The position numbers and the translations under genes are program-made. 64,000 bases of DNA, from positions 241,744 to 305,743 of the forward strand of contig WBMV01005979.1 of NCBI GenBank assembly GCA_013396655.1. The letters run 5' to 3'. This DNA is from Campylorhamphus procurvoides. Taxonomy: Eukaryota; Chordata; Aves; Passeriformes; Dendrocolaptidae. Position 1 is the stretch's first letter; each line of letters starts with the position of its first letter. Positions 62,995 through 64,000 of the stretch are shown here, one piece after another. The notes beneath the pieces were generated by a model that worked only from the letters and a program-made list of their open reading frames with translations, was not told where the DNA came from and searched no databases.

Positions 62995-63303
62995 GTACAT
63001 GCAGAGAGACCTCGAAAAAGCAGAGGGCTGGGCAATCACCAAGCATATGGAGTTCAACAAGGGGAAGTACTGGATTCTGCACCTGGGATGGGGCAACCCT
63101 GGGTATATACACAAACTGGGGAATGAGATGCTGGAAAGCAGTGCCAGACAAAGGGACCTGGGGGTCCTGGTTGATGGCAAGTTGAATATGAGTCACCAGT
63201 GCTGTGGCAGCCAGGAAGGCCAGCTGTGTCCTGGGAGGCATCAGGAAAAGCATCGCCAGCCAGTCAAGGGAGGATATTGTTTTGCTCTGCTCTGCACTGG
63301 TGT
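62995..63303 (+). mobile_element. CR1 LINE fragment, ORF2 C-terminal part
   Basis: Plus-strand translation from 62999 gives the conserved CR1 order: MQRDLEKAEGWA (usual: LQRDLDRLEEWA), then MEFNKGKYWILHLG (usual: MKFNKGKCRVLHLG), then LESSARQRDLGVLVDGK and LNMSHQC. The ORF2 text breaks off after GCTCTGCACTGGTGT at 63303, where a full element would continue into the HLEYCVQFWAPQ segment. The break coincides with the start of a different, LTR-like sequence. Confidence 0.9.
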
Positions 63304-63325
63304 CAGAGACCAGATTTATGTCTAA
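62999..63325 (+). pseudogene. remnant CR1 ORF2 frame
   Basis: A 108-codon open frame, CR1-like to about residue 65 and frame-shifted after that: the downstream DNA still resembles CR1 (GGCATCAGGAAAAGCATCGC near 63238), but the encoded CQEGQLCPGR-type text does not. Not functional on its own. Confidence 0.85.
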
Positions 63326-64000
63326 CTGATTGATGGGTCTCTATGCATGTGTATCAGGGGAGGGGACCAAGCCCCTGTTGTCAATTGTCCACATGATCAG
63401 CCAAGATGACCACCACAGTTTGCAGTCACATGGCATGAAGGACAACATGGGAGACCTGTCAATCAATAAGGTTCACCTGGTAGCCCACCCACACCACACC
63501 CCTCCAGAGCCTCTAATTGGCTGCAGCACCTGTCACTGGCTAAGGGGACAGTGAGTGGTCAGTGAACCAAAGGTCCTGCCTAGCGGGAATAGCCACAATA
63601 GCCAGAGTCCATAAACGGGCCCGCACGAGGTCTTCCTTGGGCTCTGGCTTGCTCTCCTGAAGCTGTCAACACATGACCTTCTAAGTGGTAATTATGTTTT
63701 TCTCTCTTTATTCTTTCTCCTCTTAATCTCTCTGCCTTTATTCTTTTCTTCCTCTTGTGGGTAACCAAAACACCTATTTTCTGTATTTCACTTAAGTCAT
63801 GAGTACCTCACAAGCTGCATGGAATTTGTGTTTTCTGGGTGTAACAAAGGTTCTCTATGTTGTAGCAATGCTTGCTAGACTTGGTAATTTGTTGTAATGC
63901 TTTTGTGAAGTTACGTGTTATTTCTGTAAAACCTGTTTAGCCAAAACACCTATATTCCCACCAAATTAAAAGAAATCTCTTATAGAAAAATGTGTAGCTT
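63301..64000 (+). mobile_element. possible endogenous-retrovirus LTR, right side outside the window
   Basis: The sequence starts with TG exactly at the CR1 break. It has an ATTGG (inverted CCAAT) at 63516-63520, an ATAAACG TATA-like word at 63611-63617 and then the GC-richer GGGCTCTGGCTTGCTCTCCTG, a typical post-TATA R-region style in avian LTRs. A polypyrimidine stretch follows at 63695-63755 and ATTAAA near 63965. No gag/pol frame or primer-binding site is visible and the right end is not in the window, so the call is tentative; a non-LTR unknown sequence is equally possible. Confidence 0.35.

Noticed and set aside
1..64000. A novel defence system, operon, CRISPR array or other prokaryotic system
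   Set aside because: The sequence has vertebrate repeats, dense stops and no gene clusters; nothing supports such a system.

Overview
The window looks like non-coding nuclear DNA from a bird, or less likely another sauropsid. The evidence is the repeat content: several CR1 LINE copies of different ages, older MIR/CORE-SINE-like fragments shared across amniotes, and no Alu, L1 or B1/B2. The sequence is AT-rich, with many A/T homopolymers and stop codons in every frame. I recognise no protein-coding exon of a cellular gene, no tRNA or rRNA, no CRISPR array and no bacterial or phage feature. The longest open frames (about 120-158 codons) lack any domain I know and have the composition expected of chance frames.

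Layout. At 0-8 kb there are two MIR-like SINE remnants in opposite orientation (4.2 and 6.4 kb), a GC-richer unassigned block (5.7-6.3 kb) and two polypyrimidine tandem-repeat tracts (7.17-7.27 and 7.37-7.50 kb), the first ending at a single N. At 12.6 kb there is another MIR-like fragment, and at 14.2-15.16 kb a long, clear, inactivated CR1 ORF2 segment on the minus strand. From 16 to 51 kb the sequence is mostly unassigned, with scattered weak traces of old amniote repeats (16.4, 18.1, 20.0, 40.8, 44.7, 50.0, 51.0 kb) and a CR1 3' terminus at 25.7 kb. Three spots look more like regulatory or conserved non-coding DNA: 2.1 kb (RFX X-box), 36.3-36.5 kb (CRE, X-box-like, T-box and forkhead words) and 44.8 kb (three POU octamers in 35 bp). 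From 52 kb to the end repeats dominate: CR1 on the minus strand at 51.9-52.7 and 60.35-61.17 kb, a very old CR1 on the plus strand at 58.4-59.35 kb, a CR1 ORF2 piece on the plus strand at 63.0-63.3 kb, and then a possible LTR running to the window edge.

There is no operon or pathway to reconstruct. The simplest reading is an intergenic region or large intron with decayed retroelements and a few enhancer candidates. I did not find a new biological system. Assignments rest on recalled family consensus patterns, not on alignments, and repeat edges are approximate.
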